Assembly: GCA_009885955.1 (NCBI GenBank)
Contig: VFJS01000002.1
Coordinates: 62,001-126,000, forward strand
Length of the DNA: 64,000 nucleotides
Source: Spirochaetia bacterium
GTDB lineage: Bacteria; Spirochaetota; UBA4802; UBA5550
Direction: 5' to 3'
A model generated the notes under the pieces. That model was not told the DNA's origin, did not search any database, and was given only the letters and a program-made list of their open reading frames with translations. Each line of letters begins with the position of its first letter. Position 1 is the first letter of the stretch. Positions 46,313 through 54,600 of the stretch are shown piece after piece. Both the position numbers and the translations under genes were made by a program.

Positions 46313-46370
46313 TTTTAATGAAACTGCTTTCCCTTTATTCTTGCTGAGGGTAAAAACAGTTTCATTAAAA
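46313..46370. repeat. 14-bp inverted repeat between the two binding-protein genes
   Basis: TTTTAATGAAACTG (46313-46326) and CAGTTTCATTAAAA (46357-46370) enclose 30 bases containing CCCT/AGGG that could pair inside. It begins 40 bases after the copy 2 stop. It may attenuate or stabilise the copy 2 transcript ahead of the rest of the operon. Confidence 0.55.
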
Positions 46371-46409
46371 TTTATCAGGCAAACTTATTTTAAAAAATAA
46401 TTTTGATAA

Positions 46410-47675
46410 TTACATCCAGGGGGGAAGCAGTACTTTCCCTTCAGCTGTCTTCGGCGGGAAAATCTGGACACGCTTGCCTTTCTGCCACTGGATAATACTT
46501 GTCACAGCGCCTTTCTCTGGATCAAGTGACGATATGACCTGGTGTGATTTTTTATCAAAGCTGATTTTTCCGTACACGCCCATGAGGTCAATATTTTCCA
46601 ATTCTTTTATCACCGCGTCAGTGTCAAGGCTGCCGGCTTTTTCTATTGCTGCCTTTAAAGTGTAAATTGCCATATAGCTCGAAGACGTGCCGTAACCTTC
46701 AGGTTCAAGGCCGTATTTTTTCTTATAAGCTTCGACAAATTTCATTGTCCAGGGGGTGATATTGGACGGGGCGTTGCCGCCATTAACCAGGTTAACCAGG
46801 AGAAATTCCCCTTTTCCTTCTGTGGCTTTCCAGAATCCCGGCTGTTCTGCAGCGTTGACGAATCCCATGGGCAGGGCTTTCAGCTTCATCCCGCTCCACT
46901 GCTTCAGCAGAATGGAACTTTCAGGCATATCCATCCACAGGAAGAGTATATTTGCGCCTTTGTTTTTTGCATCATTGAGGCCAACTGAAAAGTCTGATGC
47001 TCCGGTGGGATAAATCTTCGTATCGATAACATTCCAGCCCTTGTCGGTCAGGAGCTTTTTCATGTATTCGCCGCCCTTCCTGGCATGCTCCACGTCCTGG
47101 ACCATGATATATACATTATTAAATCCGTGTCCCTTTTTTATATCCTCAAAAAGCATCATGAATTCATTGGCCATAACGCCTACATGGCTCGTAATCCTGA
47201 AGCAGTACTTGTATTTATCATAATTTTCCGAAACTTTTTTCGTGTAGGCCGGTGTGAGGGCCCCTGTTGTGAGGATGCTTATTTTTTTATGCTTGCTCAG
47301 CAGATCCATAGCTGCAAGAGCGGCTTCGGAACGGATTGGGCCTCCCACGATAAAATCAGCCTTTTTTTCAAGGATGAGTTTCTCCATTCCCATGAGCGCA
47401 TCATTGACAGGAACATTCATTTCCAGATCCCTGGTATCGATAACCTCAACTTTAAAGGGAATTTTTTTCCCTCCCACCGAGACCCCGCCTGCAGTATTGA
47501 TCTCTTCAACGGCAAGTTTGATCCCCTTTTCAGCGTCCCAGCCGTAAAGAAATGCAGTGGCGAGAGGAGATCCAATTACTATCTCTGTTTTTGCTGATTT
47601 GCACATGACAAAAAGCAGTGCAACAGAAAATAGGATAAAAATTCTGAGAAAACTCTTAATAATTTTATTGTTCAT
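46410..47675 (-). CDS. Liv-type substrate-binding lipoprotein, copy 2
   Basis: ATG at 47675 gives 421 residues with a lipobox at 'FVMC' (Cys about 25). Sequence runs parallel to copy 1 with most residues identical ('TAFLYGWDAEKGIKLAVEEI', 'IVGGPIRSEAALAAMDLL', 'GTSSSYMAIYTLKAAIEKAG'). Differences include the loop after the signal and 'GHGFNNVYIM'. It is first in the liv operon; a promoter and dyad lie directly upstream. Amounts of binding protein usually exceed transporter, which the intergenic hairpin may help achieve. Confidence 0.9.
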   Translation of the reverse strand: MNNKIIKSFLRIFILFSVALLFVMCKSAKTEIVIGSPLATAFLYGWDAEKGIKLAVEEINTAGGVSVGGKKIPFKVEVIDTRDLEMNVPVNDALMGMEKLILEKKADFIVGGPIRSEAALAAMDLLSKHKKISILTTGALTPAYTKKVSENYDKYKYCFRITSHVGVMANEFMMLFEDIKKGHGFNNVYIMVQDVEHARKGGEYMKKLLTDKGWNVIDTKIYPTGASDFSVGLNDAKNKGANILFLWMDMPESSILLKQWSGMKLKALPMGFVNAAEQPGFWKATEGKGEFLLVNLVNGGNAPSNITPWTMKFVEAYKKKYGLEPEGYGTSSSYMAIYTLKAAIEKAGSLDTDAVIKELENIDLMGVYGKISFDKKSHQVISSLDPEKGAVTSIIQWQKGKRVQIFPPKTAEGKVLLPPWM

Positions 47676-47709
47676 GGTAAAACATCCTTGATTAAAATAA
47701 TTCATTATT

Positions 47710-47731
47710 CTACAATATAGTTATATTATAG
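47710..47731. promoter_or_regulatory. Near-palindrome over the liv operon promoter
   Basis: CTACAATATA and TATATTATAG (one mismatch, two-base centre) overlap a TATAAT-like -10 (47725-47730, minus strand). TTGACA lies at 47751-47756 (minus), giving a 20-base spacer, longer than ideal. The core resembles the palindrome before copy 1. Confidence 0.45.
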
Positions 47732-47756
47732 CTTCAAAATAATCATAAATTGTCAA

Positions 47757-48413
47757 TCAAATTTTTTTATTATTTTTAGATTCCATCCGCATTTTAATGA
47801 TTTCATAAACAATAGGCATAATTGAAATGATAACTATGGCTGCAATGACAATTGAGAAATATTGTTTCACAATGGGCAGATTACCGAAGAAATATCCGGC
47901 AGAAATAAATATTACCGGCCAGGCAATGCCCCCGATTATATTAAACATGATGAATTCCCAGTAGGACATCCGCGCTATGCCTGCGACAAATGGGGCAAAA
48001 GTCCTGATGATCGGCGCGAAGCGGGCAAGGATGATCGCCTTTCCCCCATGCTTTTCATAAAATTGATGCGCCCTCTCAAGATGTTTTTTGTTAAGCCACC
48101 TGACATCATCCCGGTGAAAGACTTTTGGCCCGATAAAATGCCCGATCCAGTAATTTACCGTGTCACCGATAATTGCAGCCACTGCTATGACAGCTGTGAG
48201 TAAAAAGGGATCAAAAGACCCGGTCCCTGCCAGGGCCCCTGCTGCGAACAGGAGGGAATCCCCGGGCAGAAAGGGGGTAACAACGAGTCCGGTCTCACAG
48301 AAAATAATGATAAAAATTACTACATATGACCAGTATCCGAATTTGAGTATTATCACATTCAGGTATTTATCTATATGAAGCAGAAAATCGAGTATTTGAA
48401 AATCATCAAACAT
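47757..48413 (-). CDS. DedA-family membrane protein
   Basis: The 218-residue protein matches the DedA/VTT family: 'FCETGLVVTPFLPGDSLLFAAG' in the first re-entrant region and 'FIMFNIIGGIAWPVIFISAGYFFG' later, with 'RFAPIIRTFAPFVAGIARM' carrying the conserved Arg residues. Members move lipid carriers such as undecaprenyl phosphate across the membrane. It has five to six helices and normal length. The liv promoter lies right at its stop codon. Confidence 0.9.
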   Translation of the reverse strand: MFDDFQILDFLLHIDKYLNVIILKFGYWSYVVIFIIIFCETGLVVTPFLPGDSLLFAAGALAGTGSFDPFLLTAVIAVAAIIGDTVNYWIGHFIGPKVFHRDDVRWLNKKHLERAHQFYEKHGGKAIILARFAPIIRTFAPFVAGIARMSYWEFIMFNIIGGIAWPVIFISAGYFFGNLPIVKQYFSIVIAAIVIISIMPIVYEIIKMRMESKNNKKI

Positions 48414-48460
48414 GTATGAACTCCTGTTTTTTTTTATTGATCCGGCAATAATCTATGTAT

Positions 48461-49384
48461 TCACTTGTCAGTGAGTCTGACTCCAGGGCTATGACCCTCT
48501 GACAACGTTTCTCCATATTTTTCTTTCAGTTCCAGGGGTATGCCGCTTTCGCATGGCACCGCAGTTGAGCAGAGCCCGCATCCGTATATCTCCAGCTTGT
48601 AATCATCCCTGCAGATTTTTCTTGATTCCTGGACCCTGTCGCTGCAGGTATCCTTGTCATGGCCGGTTTCGCTTATTGCCCCCACCGGGCATCTTTCAGC
48701 GCATTTAAGGCAGGGGATTTTCTGGTAATGGAGGCAGAAGGCATGGATGTCCTCATGTCTTCTGTGCACCGGTTCGATTTTAAGATTCACAATGAAACTC
48801 CCGCACCTGTGGGCCGAGCCTTTTCGTGTAATAAAAAAATCATGCATGCCGAAGGTGCCCAGGCCTGCTGCATAGGCTATATGCCTGTGAGACCATGTGG
48901 AGGCAATCCCTGAAGTCTCTGTTCTTACCCTTTTAAAAAGCGGTGTCTGTTCCGGCGGTACTGCCAGAATGCCTCGATTTATCAGGCTCTCGGACATCTC
49001 CCTTGCGAGCAGCTGGTTGAAGTCTTCGCCAAAAAGTCTTGTCTGCGCCCATCTTTCCGAAAGCCACAGATCACTGGAGGCATTGTCTCTTACCGTGTTT
49101 CTATTAAGAGGGAGGATGTATGATATAACGGTAATTTCTTCCGGAAGGGGAGGTGTGGTCCCCTTTGAATCTGCCAGCCATGTCATGGCCTCAACAGGTG
49201 TGATATGTTCCGGCGACACCACCTCCCTGAATTTTTCAAAAATGGGGTCGTTGCCCGGGGTAAAGCCTATGAGAGGGGGCTCATAATACCTGCCTCCATC
49301 CTTCTGCAAGCCCATGATATTGCCGTTGTGTTTTTCCACCATATCAATGAGTTCACCTGTTATCGCTTCACCCGTAATTTTCAT
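48461..49384 (-). CDS. QueG/RdhA-like iron-sulfur protein
   Basis: ATG at 49384 (AGAGGAGA before it) gives 307 residues. The N-terminal domain includes 'WSHRHIAYAAGLGTFGMHDF', which resembles the cobalamin-binding part of epoxyqueuosine reductase and reductive dehalogenases. The C-terminal ferredoxin part has 'CLKCAERCPVGAI' and a second Cys set ending 'YGCGLCSTAVPC', enough for two 4Fe-4S clusters. There is no twin-arginine signal, so it is cytoplasmic and not a classical respiratory dehalogenase. QueG itself has a C-terminal HEAT-like region that is lacking here, so substrate is open. It lies 22 bases after the methyltransferase. Confidence 0.7.
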   Translation of the reverse strand: MKITGEAITGELIDMVEKHNGNIMGLQKDGGRYYEPPLIGFTPGNDPIFEKFREVVSPEHITPVEAMTWLADSKGTTPPLPEEITVISYILPLNRNTVRDNASSDLWLSERWAQTRLFGEDFNQLLAREMSESLINRGILAVPPEQTPLFKRVRTETSGIASTWSHRHIAYAAGLGTFGMHDFFITRKGSAHRCGSFIVNLKIEPVHRRHEDIHAFCLHYQKIPCLKCAERCPVGAISETGHDKDTCSDRVQESRKICRDDYKLEIYGCGLCSTAVPCESGIPLELKEKYGETLSEGHSPGVRLTDK

Positions 49385-49406
49385 GTAAATTCTCCTCTGG
49401 AAATAT

Positions 49407-49991
49407 TCAAGGCGTACATATATACCAGACATTATTGGGCGCGACTGTTACTATTTCAACCTGGGAGAACACTTCTTCCATTGATTTGGCTCCATCCGCT
49501 ATGAAATTAAAATAGTCGCCGCCCTCAAGATATTCAATGATAGCAGTAAAAAGGTGTTTCTCTACGCCGAAATCGTGTATAATCACCCTTGACCTGGCCA
49601 GCCTGGATGCTTCCCTGAAAAGCGACATCCTGAGCTGATAATCAAGTCCATGGGCAACAAAGGCTGCGGTTACAAAGTCAAAACTTTTGTCCTTAAACGG
49701 GAGTGATGACGATGCATCGCAGTTAATGCACGGGATCCCCCGGTTTTTTGCCTTGCGGAGCATGGAGAACGCGGCATCGGCACCGGTTGCCTCCCTTCCG
49801 TTTTTAATGAAGGCATAAGCAAAAGCCCCGGTGCCGCACCCAATGTCGAGGAGAGTGCTGCTGCCGCCGCCCCCCATACGGTGTATGTTTTTTTCAACAA
49901 TTAAAGAATAATACGCTACCTGGTAGTTGAAAAATAAGTCATAAATACCGGAGATCCTGTTGAAGAGCCTGATATGTTTTTTGAGATTCAT
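49407..49991 (-). CDS. Class I SAM-dependent methyltransferase
   Basis: The 194-residue enzyme has the SAM loop 'LLDIGCGTGAFAYAF' near residues 43-57, acidic 'GADAAFSML' and 'SFDFVTAAFVAHGLDY'. It has the length and style of UbiE-like small-molecule methyltransferases. It lies just upstream of the QueG/RdhA-like gene. The substrate is unknown. Confidence 0.8.
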   Translation of the reverse strand: MNLKKHIRLFNRISGIYDLFFNYQVAYYSLIVEKNIHRMGGGGSSTLLDIGCGTGAFAYAFIKNGREATGADAAFSMLRKAKNRGIPCINCDASSSLPFKDKSFDFVTAAFVAHGLDYQLRMSLFREASRLARSRVIIHDFGVEKHLFTAIIEYLEGGDYFNFIADGAKSMEEVFSQVEIVTVAPNNVWYICTP

Positions 49992-50081
49992 TATAATTTT
50001 TCTTTTTTATATTTACCATGTTAATACAGGTTTATCTTCTGCAGGGTTGGAGACTGAAAAATATTGTCAACACATAAACAT

Positions 50082-51449
50082 TCAGAATACCAGCCTCTTT
50101 ATGAAATCCATGAGCTGTGAAACCTTCCAGCATTCCAGCACTTCAGTGCAGTGCTTTTTATAGATGAGAACCGCCGAATCTCCAAATCCCCAGGTCATCG
50201 TCTCCTCGGGGTTAAGCCAGAATATCCTTTTTGCCCTGGATTTCATTTTTTCCAGAACCCACTCCATGGTATGGGAATAATTGTTCCTGCCGTCACCGAT
50301 GATGATGACCGTTGTCCTGGAATTTATTGTATCCATATAGTTTTCGTGGAACCGGAGGAGTACATTCCCGTAATCGGTATAGGAATTGTAACTGATACCG
50401 GCATCGGTGAGTGCCATGGCGATCCCGGTATGTATATCATGGTCTTTAAAAAAATCCGTTACTTCTCCAAGATCGTTCACAAAGACAAAGCTCCGCACCT
50501 TGCTGAACTGATCTTGTAAAGAATAAAGGAGAGTGAGCATGAATTGTGAAGCATTCTTCACAGAGTTTGATACATCGCACAGGGCAACGATTTTTCCCTT
50601 TGATTTTTTTCTTTTTTTCCAGATGAGTTCGAACGGTATTCCTCCATACTGCTGGCTGCGCCGGATAGTGCGCTTGATATCGATCCTGCCATGACTGTTC
50701 CTTTTTTCACGCCGTGCGATTTCGTCCCGTATCCTCCTGACAAGCTCATGTACAGCCCGTTTCATCTCTTCGGCATCATCAATGTTCAGGGCCCTGAATC
50801 CCGTGTTCATCAGCCTGGAATTCCCCTGACGGGTCTTGTACGCTTTCCAGTTATTTTTTTCGTTTTCCAAAAGATCCCGGGAAAGGGCCTTCAGCTTTGC
50901 CGTTCTTTCCCCGATTATTCTGCGGATATAGGCAATGTCATCAATTTCCTCCCCATGGCTTTCGAGAAGTTCAAGAAGGAGTGATAGCTGTTCACCCCAT
51001 TTATCTTTCTCCATCCTTTCCCCGGCTTTCATGGACCTGTATGCCGGCATGATGGTATAGGGATTGCTCTCCCCGGTATTGGCGCCGGGCAAACTGAAAA
51101 GATACGGCATCATGCCTTCTATCCCGCTGAGCATAAAGTCCCTGAACTCAGAGGTGAAATCGTCACCCCGTTCTGAAAAGATATCAGCTATTCTTCCCAT
51201 GGTGCCGGATAGAATATCATCGGTGCCCGAATGTTCATGCTTCTCAAAGTAGAGATGAAAGAGCCGGTGGAATTCGGGGATATCTCCCGATTTTTTTATG
51301 AGAGTGGATTCAAGGAGTGCCCTGAATTGCCCCTTGTCAAGCAGGTCTATATGTTCCAGGCCTCTGAGGCAATCCAGTGTTTCCGAAGGAGATATCCTTA
51401 TGCCGGGCTTTCTCAGCTGGTGTACAAATTCTTCTATGGTTTTTTTCAC
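50082..51449 (-). CDS. VWA-domain (CoxE-like) protein
   Basis: The 455-residue protein (GTG start, GAGAGGGG upstream) has a helical N-terminal part and a C-terminal von Willebrand A domain of the CoxE type. The MIDAS pattern appears as 'CDVSNSVKNASQF' near residue 295, with a later Thr and 'IIGDGRNN' near 397. It follows the MoxR-type ATPase by 15 bases. In CO dehydrogenase clusters CoxD/CoxE insert metal or sulfur into the enzyme, but no coxSLM genes lie in the window. Confidence 0.85.
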   Translation of the reverse strand: MKKTIEEFVHQLRKPGIRISPSETLDCLRGLEHIDLLDKGQFRALLESTLIKKSGDIPEFHRLFHLYFEKHEHSGTDDILSGTMGRIADIFSERGDDFTSEFRDFMLSGIEGMMPYLFSLPGANTGESNPYTIMPAYRSMKAGERMEKDKWGEQLSLLLELLESHGEEIDDIAYIRRIIGERTAKLKALSRDLLENEKNNWKAYKTRQGNSRLMNTGFRALNIDDAEEMKRAVHELVRRIRDEIARREKRNSHGRIDIKRTIRRSQQYGGIPFELIWKKRKKSKGKIVALCDVSNSVKNASQFMLTLLYSLQDQFSKVRSFVFVNDLGEVTDFFKDHDIHTGIAMALTDAGISYNSYTDYGNVLLRFHENYMDTINSRTTVIIIGDGRNNYSHTMEWVLEKMKSRAKRIFWLNPEETMTWGFGDSAVLIYKKHCTEVLECWKVSQLMDFIKRLVF

Positions 51450-51464
51450 CGGCCCCTCTCCGGT

Positions 51465-52394
51465 CTATCCGATTGTTGCGGAACGCGCCTGACGCGCCAG
51501 GTCGTTTATATTTTCAAGGGCCTTATTCAGATCAGAGCGGTGCTTGATTACAGTTGCAAGAGTCGATTGAATTGTATTGTGGTCGAGCTCAAGGGAATTC
51601 AGGTGTACCATTGCCCTGGCCCAGTCAATGGATTCGCTTATGCTGGGAAGCTTCTTTAGATCCATTTTTCTGAGAGCGTTGACTGCAGCGACAACCTGCT
51701 TCGCGGCAGCAGGAGCTATACCAGGGACCCTGCTTTCGATGATCCTTGACTCCAGCGCCGGTTCCGGAAAATCGAGATAGAGATGGAGGCACCTTCTCTT
51801 CAAGGCATCGCTCATCTCCCTTGTATCGTTGCTTGTAAGGACAACAAGGGGTATGTGCTTGGCCTTCAGCGTTCCCAGTTCCGGAATGCTGACCTGGAAG
51901 TCGCTGAGAACCTCCAGGAGGAATGCCTCGAATTCAGGGTCAGACTTGTCTATTTCGTCAATGAGGAGGACCGATGGACGGTCTGAGAGAATTGCCTTTA
52001 ACAGGGGCCTGGGCAGGATGAAGCGCGGTGAAAAAAAAGCGTCTTCATGCCCGGCAATCGTCTCCACACCGTCGGAAAGGTTCTTCGAGTTTTTAAGGAG
52101 GTCGCCGATTTTTTCTTTAAGCATCTGGGTGTAGAGGATCTGTTTTGCATACTCCCATTCATAAAGGGCCTTGCTTTCATCGAGCCCTTCATAGCACTGA
52201 AGCCGTATGAGTTCCTGGCCCTCTGAAATTGCCAGTGCCTTGGCCAGTTCGGTTTTGCCCACGCCTGCAGGGCCTTCCACAAATAGGGGCTTCCCCAGTT
52301 TGTACGAAAGGAAAACTACCGTTGCTATCTGTACGGAGCAGATATATCCGGCGCTCTCCAATTTCTCATGGACGTCTTTAATCGTATCAAACAT
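51465..52394 (-). CDS. MoxR-type AAA+ ATPase (CoxD-like)
   Basis: The 309-residue ATPase has Walker A GPAGVGKT (41-48), Walker B 'VLLIDEIDKSD', sensor 1 'VVLTSNDTREM' and arginine-finger region 'ALKRRCLH'. The 'CYEGLDESKALYEWEY' stretch after Walker A is typical of the CoxD-like MoxR branch. AAGGG lies six bases before the ATG. With the VWA protein it should form a chaperone that matures an unknown partner enzyme. Confidence 0.9.
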   Translation of the reverse strand: MFDTIKDVHEKLESAGYICSVQIATVVFLSYKLGKPLFVEGPAGVGKTELAKALAISEGQELIRLQCYEGLDESKALYEWEYAKQILYTQMLKEKIGDLLKNSKNLSDGVETIAGHEDAFFSPRFILPRPLLKAILSDRPSVLLIDEIDKSDPEFEAFLLEVLSDFQVSIPELGTLKAKHIPLVVLTSNDTREMSDALKRRCLHLYLDFPEPALESRIIESRVPGIAPAAAKQVVAAVNALRKMDLKKLPSISESIDWARAMVHLNSLELDHNTIQSTLATVIKHRSDLNKALENINDLARQARSATIG

Positions 52395-52545
52395 ATTAAT
52401 CCCTTAACAGGCCGCATTGACCCGTTTAGGAAAATAAATATATGTTAAAGTTAAACTGTCAAGGATAAAAGAGCGCGCGGTGTGAAAGAAATGTATTTCA
52501 ATCTATATGCTGATTTGTGAGGAGTATATCATTGGATGAGGATGA

Positions 52546-52686
52546 TTAAAGTTTTTTCAATTCATCAATACATTTTTTAAGCTGCCTGTATTCAAAAGAA
52601 TCCCTGCTGAAAAGATCGAGACAGCTTGTAAAGCATTCTATGTGGTCATTTTTCCATTCTTTTAAAGATATGTTTTTTCTGTTCAT
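52546..52686 (-). CDS. Small hypothetical protein, 46 residues
   Basis: From ATG 52686, with GAGGAG five bases upstream, the frame gives 46 residues, rich in Lys and acidic residues with three Cys. It has no signal or membrane segment and no family I recognise. The strong ribosome-binding site is the main support for it being real. Upstream frame to 52737 lacks a comparable site. Confidence 0.5.
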   Translation of the reverse strand: MNRKNISLKEWKNDHIECFTSCLDLFSRDSFEYRQLKKCIDELKKL

Positions 52687-52770
52687 AAAGGGCTCCTCAA
52701 TGGTAAAATAATTAACAGTAATATATGTTCGGCACAAATGATTATGAATATGAAGTCATAAGTTTTGTTT

Positions 52771-52806
52771 CCCTGAATAATTTTCATATATTTCTGTAAT
52801 TCAGGG
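52771..52806. repeat. Inverted repeat upstream of the corrinoid operon
   Basis: CCCTGAAT (52771-52778) and ATTCAGGG (52799-52806) are perfect 8-bp arms separated by 20 bases, 107 bases before the corrinoid gene. It could be an operator. Confidence 0.4.
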
Positions 52807-52845
52807 TAGGATGTAAAATTCAGATAGTAAAAATTTTTTTAATGA

Positions 52846-52880
52846 CAGAAAAAATTTCTTTGAAAATAAAGAAATTTCTG
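52846..52880 (+). promoter_or_regulatory. Long hairpin in the corrinoid operon leader
   Basis: AATTTCTTT (52853-52861) pairs with AAAGAAATT (52868-52876), and the outer CAGAAA / TTTCTG can extend it with a short A bulge. It ends 32 bases before the start codon. It may be an attenuator or protein-binding site; no cobalamin-riboswitch core was seen. Confidence 0.4.
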
Positions 52881-52912
52881 GTTATATTGCATATTATCAT
52901 AGAGGCAGGTTG

Positions 52913-53560
52913 ATGAACATGGAAAATATACATCAAGTGTTAAGCAGTTTTGAGAGAGCTCTTGTTGCCGTTGACAGGGTTGCGGCAGAAAAAATTTTAG
53001 CAGAGTATGGCCCGGGTTTTGATCCGGTAAACTTCGTTGACACTGTAATCGTACAAACCCTGGACAATATAGGGAATGCATGGGCAAAAGGGGATGTCTC
53101 CCTGTCCCAGGTATACATGAGCGGGAAGATATGTGAATCACTTGTTAATTCCATAATGCCTTCAGGCGGGATGAAGCGTATAGAACACCCTCCCATGGCC
53201 ATAGCCGTTCTTGAAGATATGCATATGCTGGGAAAACGGATAGTCTATTCCGTGCTTAAATCAAAGGGCTACGACATTATCGATTACTCATCAATGAAGA
53301 CCGGGGAACTGGTTGGCCGGGTAATAAGGGACGGAATCAGGATACTGCTCCTGTCTGTACTCATGCTCCCGTCAGCCCTGCATATAAAGGAAGTGAGGAA
53401 AAGGCTCGATAATGCCGGCCATGAGGTAAAAATAATAGTCGGCGGCGCCCCATTCAATTTTGACGCAGAACTCTGGAGAGAGACCGGGGCGGATGCCATG
53501 GGGAGGAGTGCATCGCAGGCCGTGGAAATAATTAATCGGTTGTATGAGAGGCCCCAATGA
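52913..53560 (+). CDS. Corrinoid-binding protein (MtaC/MtbC-like)
   Basis: ATG at 52913 with GAGG seven bases before gives 215 residues. The N-terminal four-helix cap (about 5-90) carries 'TLDNIGNAWAKGDVSLSQVY', and the C-terminal Rossmann domain has the cobalamin triad: DMHMLG (DxHxxG, about 102-107, His being the cobalt ligand), 'LLLSVLML' and 'VGGAPF'. Such proteins carry a methyl group on cobalt between a substrate methyltransferase and an acceptor methyltransferase. It overlaps the next gene by four bases. Neither a substrate methyltransferase nor a RamA-like activase is present in the window. Confidence 0.88.
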   Translation: MNMENIHQVLSSFERALVAVDRVAAEKILAEYGPGFDPVNFVDTVIVQTLDNIGNAWAKGDVSLSQVYMSGKICESLVNSIMPSGGMKRIEHPPMAIAVLEDMHMLGKRIVYSVLKSKGYDIIDYSSMKTGELVGRVIRDGIRILLLSVLMLPSALHIKEVRKRLDNAGHEVKIIVGGAPFNFDAELWRETGADAMGRSASQAVEIINRLYERPQ

Positions 53561-54600
53561 CAGTAAAAACGATGACCTCCATGGAGCGTGTCATGACAGC
53601 GCTCCAGTTTAAAGAGCCCGACCGTGTCCCCCTGTTCCTGCTGCTCACCATGCATGGAGCCAGAGAACTGGGAATGAGCATTAGAGACTATTTTTCAAGC
53701 GGTGAGAATGTTGCTCTTGGCCAGATGATGCTCCTGAAAAAATATGGTCATGATTGTGTATACCCTTTTTTTTATGCCCCGGTAGAAGTAGAAGCAAGGG
53801 GAGGCGAGGTTATCTACCGCGATGACGGGCCGCCGAATTCCGGAGAGCCGATCATAAAAAAATACGACGACATCATGAAGCTTAAACAGGTAAGCGTAAA
53901 GGATAGCCCGCCGCTGGTAAAGGTTTTAAAAGCTATTGAACTTTTAAAATCAGAGGCCGGGGATCAGGTACCCATCATTGGCGTTGTCATGTCGCCTTTT
54001 TCTGTTCCGGTCATGCAGATGGGTTTTGACAGGTATATAGAGCTCATGTATGAAAATGAGGCATATTTTAATAAGCTAATGGAAATTAATGAAGAATTCT
54101 GCGTTGAATGGGCAAACGCCCAGCTTGATGCAGGGGCCGCTGCAATTTGCTATTTCGACCCGGTCTCATCAACATCCATTATCCCCAGGTCTAAATACCT
54201 GGAAACAGGTTTTAAAATTGCCAAACGCACAATAGGCAGGATAAAGGGCCCCACTGCAACTCATATGGCTTCGGGAAGGTGCTTTGAAATAACAGGTGAC
54301 CTTGCGGAAACGGGCACTGCCGCAGTGGGTGTCAGCGTCGATGAGGATCTATCTATATTGAAATCAAGGTGCCGGGGGAGGCTGTCGATTATCGGCAATC
54401 TCAACGGCATAGAGATGAGGCGGTGGTCCGCTGAAAAGGCCAGGGATACGGTACGCCAGGCTATAGTTGATGCCGGCGCAGGCGGTGGATTTATCCTTTC
54501 CGATAACCATGGGGAAATTCCCTTCCAGGTTCCCGAGGAGGTCCTTTTTTCCATAACAGAAGCCGTGGAACAGTTCGGATATTATCCCCTGAATAAATGA
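53557..54600 (+). CDS. UroD-family methyltransferase (MtaA-like)
   Basis: The 347-residue protein belongs to the UroD/MtaA/MtbA superfamily, a TIM barrel that moves methyl groups between corrinoid proteins and a thiol. N-terminal 'ERVMTALQFKEPDRVPLF' and 'IGVVMSPFSVPVMQMGFDRY' fit. In MtaA/MtbA zinc is bound by an HxC pair and a C-terminal Cys; here the first site reads 'THMASGRC' (near 234-241) and the second 'LSDNHGE', so the classical ligands are not evident. It may be a changed or non-thiol enzyme. Both ends overlap neighbours by four bases, giving strong coupling to the corrinoid protein and kinase. Confidence 0.8.
   Translation: MTVKTMTSMERVMTALQFKEPDRVPLFLLLTMHGARELGMSIRDYFSSGENVALGQMMLLKKYGHDCVYPFFYAPVEVEARGGEVIYRDDGPPNSGEPIIKKYDDIMKLKQVSVKDSPPLVKVLKAIELLKSEAGDQVPIIGVVMSPFSVPVMQMGFDRYIELMYENEAYFNKLMEINEEFCVEWANAQLDAGAAAICYFDPVSSTSIIPRSKYLETGFKIAKRTIGRIKGPTATHMASGRCFEITGDLAETGTAAVGVSVDEDLSILKSRCRGRLSIIGNLNGIEMRRWSAEKARDTVRQAIVDAGAGGGFILSDNHGEIPFQVPEEVLFSITEAVEQFGYYPLNK

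Noticed and set aside
52738-52912. Cobalamin riboswitch before the corrinoid operon
   Set aside because: The conserved B12-box-like sequence (GCCACTG) and the usual length of about 200 bases are absent; only simple hairpins are seen.
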